NCBI RefSeq assembly: GCF_002999335.1
Contig: NW_020312136.1
Span: 186,001 to 250,000 of the forward strand
Length of the DNA: 64,000 nucleotides
Direction: 5' to 3'
Origin: Cyclospora cayetanensis
Taxonomy: Eukaryota > Apicomplexa > Conoidasida > Eucoccidiorida > Eimeriidae
The translations under genes and the position numbers were made by a program. The notes under the pieces are model-generated. The model saw only the letters and a list, made by a program, of their open reading frames with translations, had not been told where the DNA came from and made no database searches. Position 1 is the stretch's first letter; every line of letters begins with the position of its first letter. Below, piece by piece: positions 32,941 through 44,525 of this stretch.

Positions 32941-33169
32941 TTGTGATCTTCTCTACATGATGCACTCGATATAACCACTTTCATGAGGCACTGCCGGCTG
33001 TGGGAGATCAGTGGACGAGTAAGCTGGAAGTGCCTAAACCAACTAATCTACTGACCACTAAGCTGCTCATGACGTTGTAAAACAATAGTCTGAACCAGAG
33101 AGCTCCCATTAATATGTAGATAAGGCCCAGAAAAAGCCACTGATGGTAGGGGTTCAACTCTTCTGGCGT

Positions 33170-33355
33170 TTATGACGATGGAGAATTGAGTGTTCTCCAG
33201 GAATCACTTGATGCTTTTGACTCTTGGGTACATGTTGTGGAGAGAGGAGCCCAACACACTGGAAAAGAGAAACTTTGCCCCTTGAAGTTGCTGAGCATCG
33301 CCCCCATGCTAGCATCGTTTCCTCTGGAAAAGGTTTGCAAAGCTATCTTTTCCAC
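33170..33355 (-). mobile_element. possible decayed RNase H fragment of a retroelement
   Basis: A 61-codon frame contains NDASMGAMLSNFKGQSF, similar to the TDAS-x2-G-x-GAVL motif at the start of gypsy RNase H, then CWAPLS. It is on the same strand as the RT-like scrap at 32.7-32.9 kb but in the wrong order, so these would be separate or rearranged pieces. Confidence 0.25.
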
Positions 33356-34171
33356 AGGTGGGGGAAGAGATGCAGCGCATTATGCAGTTCGCTGAAAGTC
33401 TATCAAGTTGACTGTCTGGCTCTGACGTTAACTTTACATTTCCAACAAATTCAATTCCTTCGGACCAGTTATTTCGTAGTTTCCTTAAGTTGTAGGATGG
33501 TGATTATTTGGTTCTAAAGATAGGTTTATATATACAACAAATTCATTGTCGTCGGTTCATTCACATGGCGCTGGTTTGCACGGCTGCCCTTCTGGCCACA
33601 GTACGTAATCCATTTTGGAGAAGGAAGCCAGCGCTACGGTCGCTTAAACTGTAATAATAAGTCCTTCGGTCTCTATTTGCATTCGTGGGTAGTTTCAGCC
33701 CAAAATCGAGTCAATTCGGGCCAATGTACACTAGCTGAAACTAAGAAGGATGGCGGGGTCTTTTTTGGCCAAGGAGCCAAAGGACATACCTCATAGTAGT
33801 GGCTTGCCCACGCATTTTCAGCATTGCCACCGCTGGGAACGACCTGGTTTCCCATAACGAAATGAAATTTACTGGCGTTGACTGTTTGTTTGTAAAATAT
33901 GACTACTTTCTTGCCGACGTTCCCTCTTGAATCGTTGGTGGTTCGTTCCGGACCTGTCCCTCAATTTTCGCCACACATGGACAACTGCTGAGCCTAAGGG
34001 CCTTGCCATAATAAAGTCCGGGCACAGAAGTGATTCTACAATATGCAAATGGAAGAGCGTCGAAATTAATTCTGATCCGCTTCCTGCAGGGTGCACGCTC
34101 GCCGCCCCTGTGCAGGGCATTGCCTCATGCGAGACAGGCAACCCGGCAGGGTTTCATTTCGAGCCTTTACA
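33356..34171. other. upstream region of the HAD-family gene
   Basis: No supported exon. It holds the presumed promoter and 5' leader of the + strand gene starting at 34172. Confidence 0.4.
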
Positions 34172-35692
34172 ATGGGATCTTCACAATCAACAAAGTCCGT
34201 CGACGCCTTGGCAAATAAGTTTGATAACTGTGATCTTGCTGACGGCGAAACAACCCCTGAATTCTGTTCCTCGGGCAGCGCTGACGAGGATTCGGCACTG
34301 CAGAATTATTTGGTTTCTTCGTCGGATGGAATTTCAGAGGCTTCTGAGACCAATACTCCTACTTCCACACAGTTTTTTGAGCGCTCGCATCATTGTAGGC
34401 ACTCAGCCATTTTCATATTCGACCTTGACGACACCCTCATTCCAACTGAATGGATCCGGTCGTCGTTCGCCAACCTAAAGCATCAGCACGCATCGACAGA
34501 GGAAGTATACAAGGTTGGCTAATACAGCCCATTTTACATAAGTACAAGCCTTTGGCCCTGCATCAACAATATAAACACTTCGAGCCCCCTCAGGTTTGTA
34601 CCAGCTAGTGCCTACGAGGCGTGAAATGGCCTAAATAAAAGTTGTGCACATTTGAAGCTACGTTACGATGCGACATTTCACAGGCTATAAAACAAGAGCT
34701 GGATCGGCTTACAGCTAACGAGCTAATACCCTGCATCTTGAGCACATTGAAAAAGGCCAAAAAATGGAGCGAAACCGTTGTCATTGTAACAAACGCAAGA
34801 AGTGTTCGTTGGCTTTCAACAATGAAATCCCTATTTCCCGAAGTCATTCAGCTGCTGAATGATGAGCGAATTCCCATTATACGCTCTTGCCCTGTAGGAG
34901 AGGAGCCAAGCATTCATGAAACCACTGCATACTTCGCCTACTGGATGAATGCTAAGGTATGCTGCTCAAAAGTTTCGCTCTTTCTTTACGTAAGACCGAA
35001 TACTTTACGCTTATTCAGGAAACGCTCGCAATGTATCAGGTTATTCATAATGAATAAATTATGGGTTAATGCAGAAGACCAAGTTTCTCGAGGTCATTCG
35101 ACAGCACTTCCAGAACAAATGTACCCCACAAGCAGCAGCAGTAGATCTCGTGTCTGTAGGAGACAATGATTTCGAAGAATATGCAGCCTTGGTATGAAAA
35201 GATTAGCCTGAGGATCACCTTGAATACATTTGCGGGTATTTATCCACGATAACACTGTCATCGCTCCCATGGCTTTGAAGGGTATATGCCTGTCAATGCC
35301 AACGATGGACTACACAACCTGAATAGCCTGCCTATTAGACAAGTCGCCAATGTGACAACTTCTGTTTTTTGTGCCTGGTTGTGTAGCGGGCGGCTCATGA
35401 GCTTCCAGCTGTGAGATTCGCGAAAGTCGTTCGATGCCGGTCAGGACTGGAGCCTCGACCTTTCTTGCACGTAAGTGGCATGCAGTCATTGGCCTAAGGA
35501 AAAATTTACATCCTACAATGTGACTGCGGCAGGTGAGGACGATATAAATGCCTAACTGGAGTTGAAACTGAAGATTTCTTGTCCGTTCAGCAATTGAAGG
35601 AGATTACGCGTGCTATTGACTACATATTTGAAGAGGCAATGCCTTGCGCGACCCGAAGAGTCGGAGCTACTGTGACTTACACCATTCAGTAA
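34172..35692 (+). CDS. HAD-superfamily protein with N-myristoylation signal
   Basis: Exons 34172-34513, 34684-34956, 35075-35191, 35387-35470 and 35591-35692, all phase 0, encode 305 aa. The N-terminus MGSSQSTKS fits an N-myristoylation signal, so the protein is probably membrane-tethered. Residues 10-75 are acidic and disordered. HAD motif I is FIFDLDDTLIPT (two catalytic Asp). Motif II is VIVTNA. Motif IV is VGDNDFEEY, with VEEP-like sequence between. The family includes phosphatases; the substrate is unknown. I chose ATG 34172 over the in-frame start at 34091 because the latter gives an unlikely Arg/Cys-rich leader and hides the Gly2. The C-terminal exon (KEITRAIDYIFEEAM) is helical. A hydrolase regulated by membrane anchoring is the simplest reading, by inference only. 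Confidence 0.82.
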
Positions 35693-36109
35693 GGCCCCCA
35701 CATATCTGTTCCCCGGCGTTTTAATGAACTAATGATGTTGATGGCATTTTAGGGTTACATACGTCATGATTCTTATGTGCATTCAGCGGAAGAAGGAAAA
35801 CTCATTAGCCTCCATTTTTTTGTACCTTCTATTTTGTATTTGAGGATGGCTCGCCCAGCGGTGTGGCCGACGCCCTTACAGCAGATATCCCGTATTTGCC
35901 AAACTAAAGTGGCTAGATGTTAAAGACATGTCCTAAACAACCAATCACATTGGCACTGTGCAGGATTTGCTAGATTAACTTAACATTTGCATTATAAGGC
36001 AGGCATGCTACCATCGTTTATCAGGTGAGCATTTAGTATCATTTTGCATACCATGGGGCTGTGAATTAGCTATGGGGTAGTACAGTGCGGGATGTACACA
36101 AGCAAGGGT
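35693..36109. other. convergent intergenic
   Basis: Between the 3' ends of the HAD gene (+) and the TPM gene (-). Nothing coding seen. Confidence 0.4.
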
Positions 36110-37618
36110 TCAGAGCAGCATATTTTTTAAAAAAGGCTCGCAATAGTTCCCTCCAGACTTGTCAAATATATTCCCTCGCCAATCAGGTTCATCATCGCCC
36201 GGCTCGTCAACGGTACTTTGCGATCTCGTCCTGCATTGGCTCCATAAGCTAGGAACGTTGAGTTCACGGAAAACCTCGCTTACGGATATAACAGTAGCGG
36301 CACACGCAAGATATGCAAGACCCACAAGGCTCGCAATTGTTAGTAGGACTGCGAGATGAGGAGTCTGGCGAGGTGGAAGGCTACAGGAAAAATCATCAGG
36401 TAGCCCCAGTATCATGTTTTATTGAAAACCTACATTTCTCCTGTCAAGTGCTAAAGAATCTTGTACATTTAATTTGAAATCACACATGGATAATCAGCGC
36501 ACCTGCCCAACTGCAAAAACATCTTCTTCAAGTGCTCTCCCTGCGGACAGTTTTGCTCCGTTTTTCCTGAACTCCCGTAACAGCCCGGTATATATCTGAG
36601 GCAGCGTTCTTTAAAGTGTTTACGCGTCCCAATGGGCAGTGTGCCGCCCACCTTGAAGTTGATCTCGGGTTCGACGCCTGTAGTACATGCCAATAAATGG
36701 TTTCAATAGCACATGGAGAACAAGCTCGACCTGCCTTTTTTCCTAAAAGGCAAAGGCTGGGATGCTCCAGAGATTCATGATTACTTGGTGAACATACCAC
36801 TTCAGAGAGACATCACCGTCAGCCGCAACATAGAGTAGCAAGAGGCCGTCATGGCACTTTCTGTGGCCGAGCCCCCATCGATCTGGAGACGGTTCTACCT
36901 TCAAGAGCCACAATAATAAAGCGAGGATCTCTGTACCTATAAGCTCGGTAGCGAATGTATTCGCATCTACGCCGTATGGTAATTCTTGAACGATAGCAAC
37001 AGCGAATCTAAAAGTCAAGGAGTTGTCTGCTTTGAAGAAAGAAGCAGTACAACAGTCCTTACGGGTAAGAGACAAATTCGTCAGCGCAGCGGTGGGAGGA
37101 ATTGTGTCGGATGTGGGCCAGACGTTCTATCCAGAGCGAAATATGAGCGGTATTCGGATGGAACTCATTGCATTGTGTACACTAACCTTCGATCCTGTCA
37201 AGTGTATTACTTGAGAACACGTGATCTGTTTGCAGTTGAGGAAGGATACATTGTCGTAATTCTTATTCTCTATTACCTGGGTCGCAGACATACGAAACGT
37301 CCATCCCCCATCGCCCGCATGCCTTCGTGTTGATCATGGGATTAGGGTAGTTCTCAAGTGTGGTGAATCCTGGCAACGCATTCGGCGAAGGTGCACCGCT
37401 TGCGAGCTCTTCGGCGAAGTCATCGGGAGTAGGCTCCTCAGAGAGCAACGCCTTTTCAACTGAAAGAATACTTAGAAAGGATGCAGACAAGAGGCCCGAA
37501 GTAACCTACCTGAGGCTGGCCAAACTGGCAGTTTGAGTGGCTGGTTTTCTCTGGAAAGCCAGTCACTTGCCCAGGCAGGGACCACTACGCCTGTGAAAAC
37601 TGCGATGACTCGAAGCAT
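36110..37618 (-). CDS. TPM/MOLO1-domain secreted membrane protein
   Basis: Resolved exons (high to low): 37618-37510, 37459-37277, 37225-37187, 37029-36937 and a fifth starting 36892, all joined in phase 1. Exon 1 is a signal peptide (MLRVIAVFTGVVVPAWA). Exons 2-3 give ACGRWGMDVSYVCDPDHVFS, the Cys-Gly/SYVCDPD entry motif. Exons 4-5 give FRFAVAIVQELP, FATELIDRWGLGH and DGLLLLYVAADG, the core of the TPM domain known from Psb32/TLP18.3 and the worm receptor-associated MOLO-1. A downstream exon at 36415-36110 has a membrane helix (LAVLLTIASLVGLAYLACAA) and a polar tail. The exons between about 36830 and 36420 are unresolved: coding-like pieces exist in two frames. Type I membrane topology. Function in apicomplexans is not established. 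Confidence 0.8.
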
Positions 37619-38109
37619 TGCCAAATCTAGAGATTTGTGCATAGAACTCGATGACGCAAGGGAAAATGCTGCACCTATATCATTTTCATCCCGAATGGCA
37701 GGTGAACAAGTTCTGCAGGCAGGTCACCTGTATGTACACCTCAGCGTTTTTCTTTTGGAGAGCGGGGGCTAAGACTCCACTTTAATCATAGGGTAGACTA
37801 CTGACTGAAAAACCGTAGACCTGATAAAATGTTTCACGTTGGTACCTTTGGAAGGTTGATCTACGGACAGATCTACTCGGGGAAGGGGCATAGGAATACG
37901 TGCATCTAGGAGTAACTTGATAATAATAATAATTTAAAAATATCCGCCTCCGAGTCTGGCTGCGTATTAGTTCATACCTATAAACAAATTGAGCACCTAC
38001 GAGTGAGTGCTGCTTCACATTGGCCCAATAGGGACAATGAACAATTGACCAAGACTAACAAGTTCAACGGCGCGCTTCGACCGCGCAATATCAGACTTCA
38101 CAATACCGC
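37619..38109. other. intergenic between two - strand genes
   Basis: Promoter side of the TPM gene and 3' side of the DHHC gene. Contains a short (ATA/AAT)n run near 37919-37935. No coding frame. Confidence 0.4.
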
Positions 38110-40179
38110 TTATTTTGTGCAATCGCGAAACAGAAGATCTGCTTTGTAGTTTGCTGGAGTTCGGGAAGTTGAAAAGCCTGATGCCAATTCTTGCAGCTCA
38201 TGGCCAGGTACAGGAGTGCAGTCATGTGTAAGCTGTATGTCCTCCTTCTCATCCTTGAATTCCGGATCTGCAAGGAGGAATACTCAAAACAATGTGTAAC
38301 TATGTGCCCACGTCGGTATGCTGAGTAACACATCCTGGAAGTCCTCTTTTGGTGCAACTTTACCTGTCCAATTCGGAGTGATTCTCGGAGGAACTGGCAG
38401 CCACCAAAACCACCACTCACGACCGAAAACAGCTACGGCATGCTCCCACAGAGTAGTCTGCAGAGTATCAAAAACCACAGTCGACGGACCAGCTTTTGCT
38501 TGTTCAGGCATCATGGTTATGCTATCTTTGGAATAATACACGATAAGTACAGCTCCAGTGTATCTAGTGTACCCTCTGTCCGTGAGTGTTTCTGTACGTT
38601 TCCACTAAGGTGGCATTGGTTTCTAGAGCCTCCCACTGCTCAGCTAAAAAATCCTGAGTCCAAATACGCAGGGTCAATAAGAGGAAAAGCAAAGCGCAAG
38701 AAAGCCAATGGGACGCTGCCGTATTGAACACCGGCCGGTAAAATTAGTGCTCGATACTGACGCAGATAGCGTGTTTATTGGGCGTACCAAAGTTACAAGA
38801 AGAAAGACAACATCAATGAGTAGGCAGACCCCAAGTAATAAGGCCGCTAACCATCCAGGATACGCCGATGTCCACTGATCAATGAACAACTGCACGCAGG
38901 AAAATCGGCCGCTGGGTACTACCTCATCAGGCAGGCCACAGCCAGACATGTGGCAATAGGTAGTGGTGGAATGCTACCGGGAAGACTGTTGCGGTAACCT
39001 ACCGTTTTCCGTTCAGGGGAGGCCAACAAGAACCTGGCTATTCCGGAAAATATGATGCCAATGTTTAGAAGACAAGAGAGAGCTATGCAGACGAACAGAC
39101 CATAATCATGACGCGTGATCTGGATACTAGCTGACATAGTTCTCAATGCTTGCGTGTTTGAGTGTCCGGCTTGAACTACACAAGAATCTTTCAGTTTGTA
39201 TGAGTTGGCACAACGGGCGTTCGGTCGCTTCCCTTTTCTTTCACTCACCCATATAGGTAAGAAAGAGGAAGAAGTACTTCTGATTCATGGAGCCGATGCA
39301 GTTGTTCACCCATGGGCAGTGATGGTCCATCTTGATGATGCACCTGAAATACTCAATCCGGCAACCATTTGGTACATTGGATGACGAACGCAGCATATGA
39401 CCAGCATCAGGCAGCCTTGTAGCTTTGCTGCGTTACAACGCCACTTACTCGTTGCAGACAGTGCAATGATGAGCACGAGGAGGCTTCCAACGGTCTTTGC
39501 ATTTTGGGCAGTACTTCGTTTCTCCGGCAAAATCCTCCGGCGGGATGGACTACAGCACGACCCAGATGGTGCACATACATTGCAACAACAGTGTGTGAGA
39601 CAAGTTTGCTCATTTTCTTCAGCTGTGTTGGACGTATACTGCAACTGCCGCTATTCGTCTGAATGTAGTTGCCAATATAACCTACTGGAGCCGTCTTCGT
39701 GGAGCCAGGATCTGTACATATACTCGCTAGGTGAGACAAAAGGCCCAGCCAGGTCACACATTCAAAAAGTAGTTTTAGCAGACGCCCGTAATATGTAAGC
39801 GGTAGCTGCACTGAAAATATAACGCTCACAAAAATATGCAACCACATCGATCTAGCAAAAGGGAACAGCTCACGAAATGTCGGCGAGCCATGTGCATTCC
39901 AGCAACAGGTCAAAATGCTCGAGGCAGCAGGTTCCCAGCGAACAGCTTCCATGCATATACACAAAATCCAAAACAGAACCCATGACACTGTATTCGAGGC
40001 ATCAATGGGTGTAGCTTACCGTTCTTATGCATGGGTTTGCCGGCGAAACCATCGGAAGTGTCAGCAAAGAGCACACTGAAGAACAGAAGGTTCGTTGATG
40101 CTTTGACCACTGACCAACATATCCAAACAAAAATGCATGCAGCGATGCCGCCGGCGTGCAGCACTACGCGCATCCTCAT
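38110..40179 (-). CDS. DHHC-type protein S-palmitoyltransferase, eight exons
   Basis: Membrane enzyme that attaches palmitate to Cys of target proteins. Exons (high to low): 40179-40020, 39987-39686, 39549-39449, 39343-39249, 39130-39003, 38889-38788, 38457-38364 and 38267-38110. All phases agree, giving about 379 aa. Transmembrane helices flank the catalytic loop ([67 protein letters not shown]). The TDPG motif appears as CTDPGS. The Cys-rich domain reads [20 protein letters not shown], then [17 protein letters not shown]: intact DHHC and zinc ligands. The C-terminal [14 protein letters not shown] fits the region before the PaCCT part. Start chosen at the first ATG before TM1. The catalytic motif is split by an intron just upstream of DHHC. 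Confidence 0.92.
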
Positions 40180-41258
40180 ATGCTTCACAGGCGAAGGACC
40201 AAGTCTGCTACACAAAAATGGCCCGCGTCCCCCTCCCTGGGCGCAGCCTCCGTATTTCTCTCCTGCAAGTAGGTATCACAGAAGGGGCCACTGCAGTAAG
40301 AGTGCCGAAGCTGCATCCCGATTAGTGTATGCACTTGTTCACCAATGAGGGCAGAACTTTTGTAGGTTGCCCAAGGCGGGTCGAGGTATCCGCCTCAGGA
40401 CTCCAGTACACCCTCAAATTGTACAGGCGGAGTGAGATGGTGTGTGGCTGGAAGTGGCCTTCATTTCAAGGGCTATCCGCACATTGTGCGTAGGCTGTTC
40501 GACTAGGCGGGCTGCGCGATACTGCGCTCTTCACCGGCGACGCGAAAAGCTAAACTGCGTTCCCAGCAGCTGAAATATTATTGGTTCGCCTCAAAGCGAA
40601 GCATTGCGGCAGAGGACACCAAAGTAGGGGAAGCAACTAGATCGATTCCCACTGAAGGCGGAGAGCTGGAGAAATGGCGACGTGCCTACTGCTTGCTACC
40701 TCGACCAGGTGGAATAATCAGCATGCACAAGGGCCAAAGTTAAAGAGAAGATGGCTCAAAATCTATTTGAAACTGTCACATGTGTGCGGTGGGCTGAGAG
40801 ATGTGGCCTTTGTACTCAAAATGGGGGTCAGAATACGCTGGGGTTCCCGCCGTGCATGCCACCTCAGTATATGTAGGGCGCTGGCATATGGTTAGGGCCT
40901 CCACTCCGGCCATCTGTGTAATACACCCGTAAAATGGCATTCTCGGCTTCGACTGGGGCATAAAATATCCTCTGGTGCTCCTTCTTTAGGCGGATGCAGT
41001 ATGGCGCGCTTCACTGTCTTCCCTCACCTTTCATGCTAAAGTGATTTGCGCCACTTCACGTCCAGCCCGTCGAATACAAATCGATTGCACTCTTTCTGGA
41101 GAGGAAGATCTACATCGTGCCTTTCGCTGAACGCACCTTTAGCCAGCTGCGCCCTACATGCGTTCCCAGTGAGCAACTGGGCTCCGTTGCCATCTTGCAT
41201 ACAGAGGCACAACAGCCTCCGCTTGGAGTTGATGCACAGCATAGGGCAGTGAGGCAGC
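40180..41258. other. divergent intergenic between the DHHC and OXA1 genes
   Basis: Holds the promoters of both genes. Short frames only (40674-40895 +, 41046-41252 +), without domains. An in-frame stop at 41250-41252 precedes the OXA1 start. Confidence 0.4.
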
Positions 41259-44218
41259 ATGGTAGGCTGCTGCTTCGTACTTCCAGGGGTGCCCCCTGTG
41301 GCTGGTAGATCTCTATGTAGACTTCCAGGGCCACTCGCACGCCAGTCCAAAAGATCCGTCACAGAAGAGCTCGCGAGCCTATATATGCAGTCGCCCTCAA
41401 AAAGCACTTCCCCATCCCGCGTAGGCAGTTCTGTAAATACCCTACTCCGCAAGGAGGTGCCGCGTCCTACCTGCAGCCGCACCAGCGGTTGGCCAGTGAA
41501 TGCTGCTTTCGGCCGCTCGGTTGCTTCCCTGCAGTATCGCCAGACTCGTGGGCTTTCCACAGAGCTCAATATGAGTGCTAGAGACTATGTTCCATCTCTG
41601 GGAACAACAGTCTTATTCCAGGGGCGCCACAGCATTCATTCCATCGCTGCAAATTTGCAACGGTCCCCCGTTATTTCGGGGCAGGATACAACCGCGGTGC
41701 CTTCTAACCGCAGTCCAGCTGCAGCTCGAGAGGTCCAAGAGGCACCGACCACGGCGCCTGTGGACGCTAACACGAGCTGTCCGGAGGACCCTGCAGACGT
41801 TTCGTACGCCCAGGAGCTTCTTCAACATATTCGGGAAATCGTAGGTTCAACTTAGCCTAAAGGTGTTATCTTGAATAGAAAGACAAGCGTGCCTTCACAC
41901 GAATGATCTAAATCGTTACCGCTCTTTGTGTACTGGCTTGTGCTATGACAGACGGCAACTGCTGCAAAGGCGAAGGACGGTGATGGGGCTGTGGCATCTT
42001 CTGAATGGTTCGTGGATTGGCTGCTCACGCTGAAGCTCGGACTTGGTGTGCCTTGGTGGGTCGTTAGCTAAGTCATCCTACTATGCACATTCGTGCACTT
42101 CCCGCTTTTCTGAAGCGGAGAGCAAGCGAAGTTGAAGTACTCTCCGTAAATATCCGGTCATTCATTCATTGCTGCTGGACTGTTTGTGGGGGAGCACTGC
42201 AGGTGCGTGGCTCTACCGGCAGCAGGCTGCTTGCTGCGGCTTCTGACGCTTCCCATTGCAATTGACTCGGTAGGCTAGGGCTCGAGTCGTCTGGGAAGCT
42301 CATGCGATTTCGATCGGTTTGCTGGGCTAGCGTTTCTACAAATGGCTTAGTGTGTTTTCCCAAGAAAAAGACAGAGGGTTGTTGTTGCACTGCAGGAGAG
42401 AGATAGGCGTCAGCGGCAGCTCGTAGATCCCCAGTTTTCTCGATTGAAGGAAAAGATGAAAATGGCGCATGAGGCCGGGGTAAGCCAAAGGTTGTTGATT
42501 TCCAGATATATGTGTGGAGTCATAGAAGAAAGTTGGCTCTGGCCAGAGCCAACTTTCTTCTATGACTCCTCCCACAAATTCATTAAAATAACCCTTTTGT
42601 GGATGCCTGGTCTTACACACGTTGCTGTTTTGCGTCTTGCAGAATACACAAGAGTATCAGCGCCTGAGAATTGAAACGAAGCAATTTCTAAAGAAGCACG
42701 GCATCGGCGTGCTACCAACATCTTTGTTTCAAATGCTTTTGTTGGGAGTGGCTATCTCCCTCTCAACGCCCGCAATAAGGTAAAAATGTGGTACCTTTTT
42801 CACTGCATCTTGTGTGATCCAGGCTACAGTGCATGCGTTTCTAGCCTTGAAGAGGTTTGTTGCCCCTTCATACATGTATGTGCTATGCAGGGCGATGGCT
42901 GGAGATCCCGACAGGTGGAGAGGTTTCGCGGTTGAACAGCCAGGTTGGCTGGAGAGTCTGGCGCTTCCAGATTCCTCTGGCCTTACGGCGGTGCTTTGTT
43001 GGCTTGTCCTTGTTTCTACAATGGCGGTACTTTCCCAATGCCGGCTTCCCTGAAAATTGACAGCCCAGCTTGAGCGTCAGCACAGCACGTGTGGATGTAG
43101 CTGTACTGAACTATGTTCTTGAGATCGTGCTCTGCAGGTCAAAGTGCGTTGATCGTAAGGGCAAAGCCCTTTGGACCTGAGCTTTGTTCGTGGAGTTTCG
43201 CTGAGTAAATGCGGTTTGTATGCGCTCAGGCGGGATGGATGGTGTCCTCCAAAATCCAGAAAAGGACTCCCTCAGCGCACATGTCATCTACTTTGTCATC
43301 GCCACTTGTAATGCGCGGAGCTAGCGTAGGAGCTGCAACTATCTTCGCCCTGTACAGCGGCATGCAGCTTCCAGCGGTAAGCTGTCGTTGTTCTCAGCTA
43401 CAGTTTTGAGAGGCGGGGCTATCCAGTTTGTTTTGTTTGAGAGTGTCATTGAAGGGATTAGGACGCTGTCTTAGTAGGCGTTCTACTTGATAATGCGTTG
43501 AAGGCCTTGTGCGTAGAAACGCGTCGATATGGCTTAGAGTTGAGGATGTAGTCGTAAGGTGCCGGGCATGGCGTGAGCGAAAAGGTGTTTTGAGCAAAAT
43601 GAAATGGTTTCCTGCACCGGTGAAGGTTTTTCGTCGTCTTCGATTGCGCATATGTGAATGCAGGCAGCGGTGTTGTTCTTAGTGCCAGCATTCGTTGTAC
43701 AGAGCGCATTTATGCGCATTTTCAGATTACGTTCAGTAGAAAGTGCCCTACGTAAGCCGCCATCCTCCTCAGGGGCCGAACTTTCCAGTTCAATTCCCCA
43801 TCACACCTTGCTGGACGCTGGCAATCGTTCGCTTATTGAGGTTATAACTTTTGTCATCTTATGTGTGTACGAACCAGATTTCGTGCCCGAGGGGCTGAGG
43901 CCTTTGCAGCAAACTTATCTTGCGCTGCTGGAGCGGCGGGAGCCAGCCCTAGCAGCTGCGTGGAAGAGGCGAGCTTCTGACCTCGAGTACAGTGAGAAGG
44001 TGGCGGAAGCTACCGCTGGCGGCGCAGATGTCACGAGCCGCGCTATAGTGCAGCTGTGGAAGGAGTTGGCGCAGAAAGAAGGAGTGGCTGCGCCACAGCA
44101 CCTTAAGACCTGGGCTGAACAGGTAGCGGAAAAGCAACTAGAACGGCTCTCGCAAGCGGCAATGCGGCAGTGTGTCCGGCAGCCGCAGGCACACGGTACT
44201 GAAGCGCTTAAGGTGTAA
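41259..44218 (+). CDS. OXA1: mitochondrial OXA1/YidC-type membrane insertase, eight exons
   Basis: Inserts proteins into the mitochondrial inner membrane. Exons: 41259-41840, 41952-42055, 42203-42269, 42396-42479, 42643-42779, 42891-about 43027, 43230-43376 and 43664-44218; phases agree throughout. The long N-terminal exon is Arg/Ser-rich, as in a mitochondrial targeting sequence. Family landmarks follow: TM1 region WFVDWLLTLKLGLGVPW; CLLRLLTLPIAI; KKHGIGVLPTSLFQMLLLGVAI, the KHG-x4-LP-x4-Q signature of the insertase core; LALPDSSGLTAVLCWLVL; and the last helix AAVLFLVPAFVVQSAF. The C-terminus is helical and charged (about 170 aa). An in-frame stop just upstream supports the start at 41259. 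Intron 4 contains a perfect 54-bp palindrome. Confidence 0.88.
42516..42569. repeat. perfect 54-bp palindrome (27-bp arms, no spacer)
   Basis: The left arm 42516-42542 begins GGAGTCATAG and ends TGGCTCTGG. The right arm 42543-42569 is its exact reverse complement, with no unpaired centre. It lies in intron 4 of the OXA1 gene (42480-42642), in the middle of the intron. Just outside the arms, TGTG and CACA continue the symmetry with mismatches between. Confidence 0.95.
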
Positions 44219-44525
44219 TTCAGTAGATGCACACTGGCTACGTATAGAGCAGCAATTTCGCATCAGAGTGTGCTAAACTTGTCTACCGCAGTGTGCGTGG
44301 CGAAGTAGCTAGGCGCTGGGTACCGCGGCTTACGGCGGTTTCTGCTTACGCTTCATACATGGAAAAACCGTTTGAAATGGACACAGCTTGTCCAGTGCTT
44401 GTGTATTGAAGCCTTGTCTTGCTGTACGAGTGGCATGGCGCCCAGGGCCATGTCCGCTCCAACTTGCACCTAACTGGGCAGAAAGTGCCCCGTCTAGTAC
44501 GAGGGCTGCCTAGCACCTGGCTAGT
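44219..44525. other. convergent intergenic between OXA1 and SSB
   Basis: 3' regions of two convergent genes. No coding frame or repeat seen. Confidence 0.4.

Noticed and set aside
36655..36680. GGGTTCGACGCC resembling a tRNA B box
   Set aside because: It lies in the TPM gene region with no A box or acceptor stem around it.
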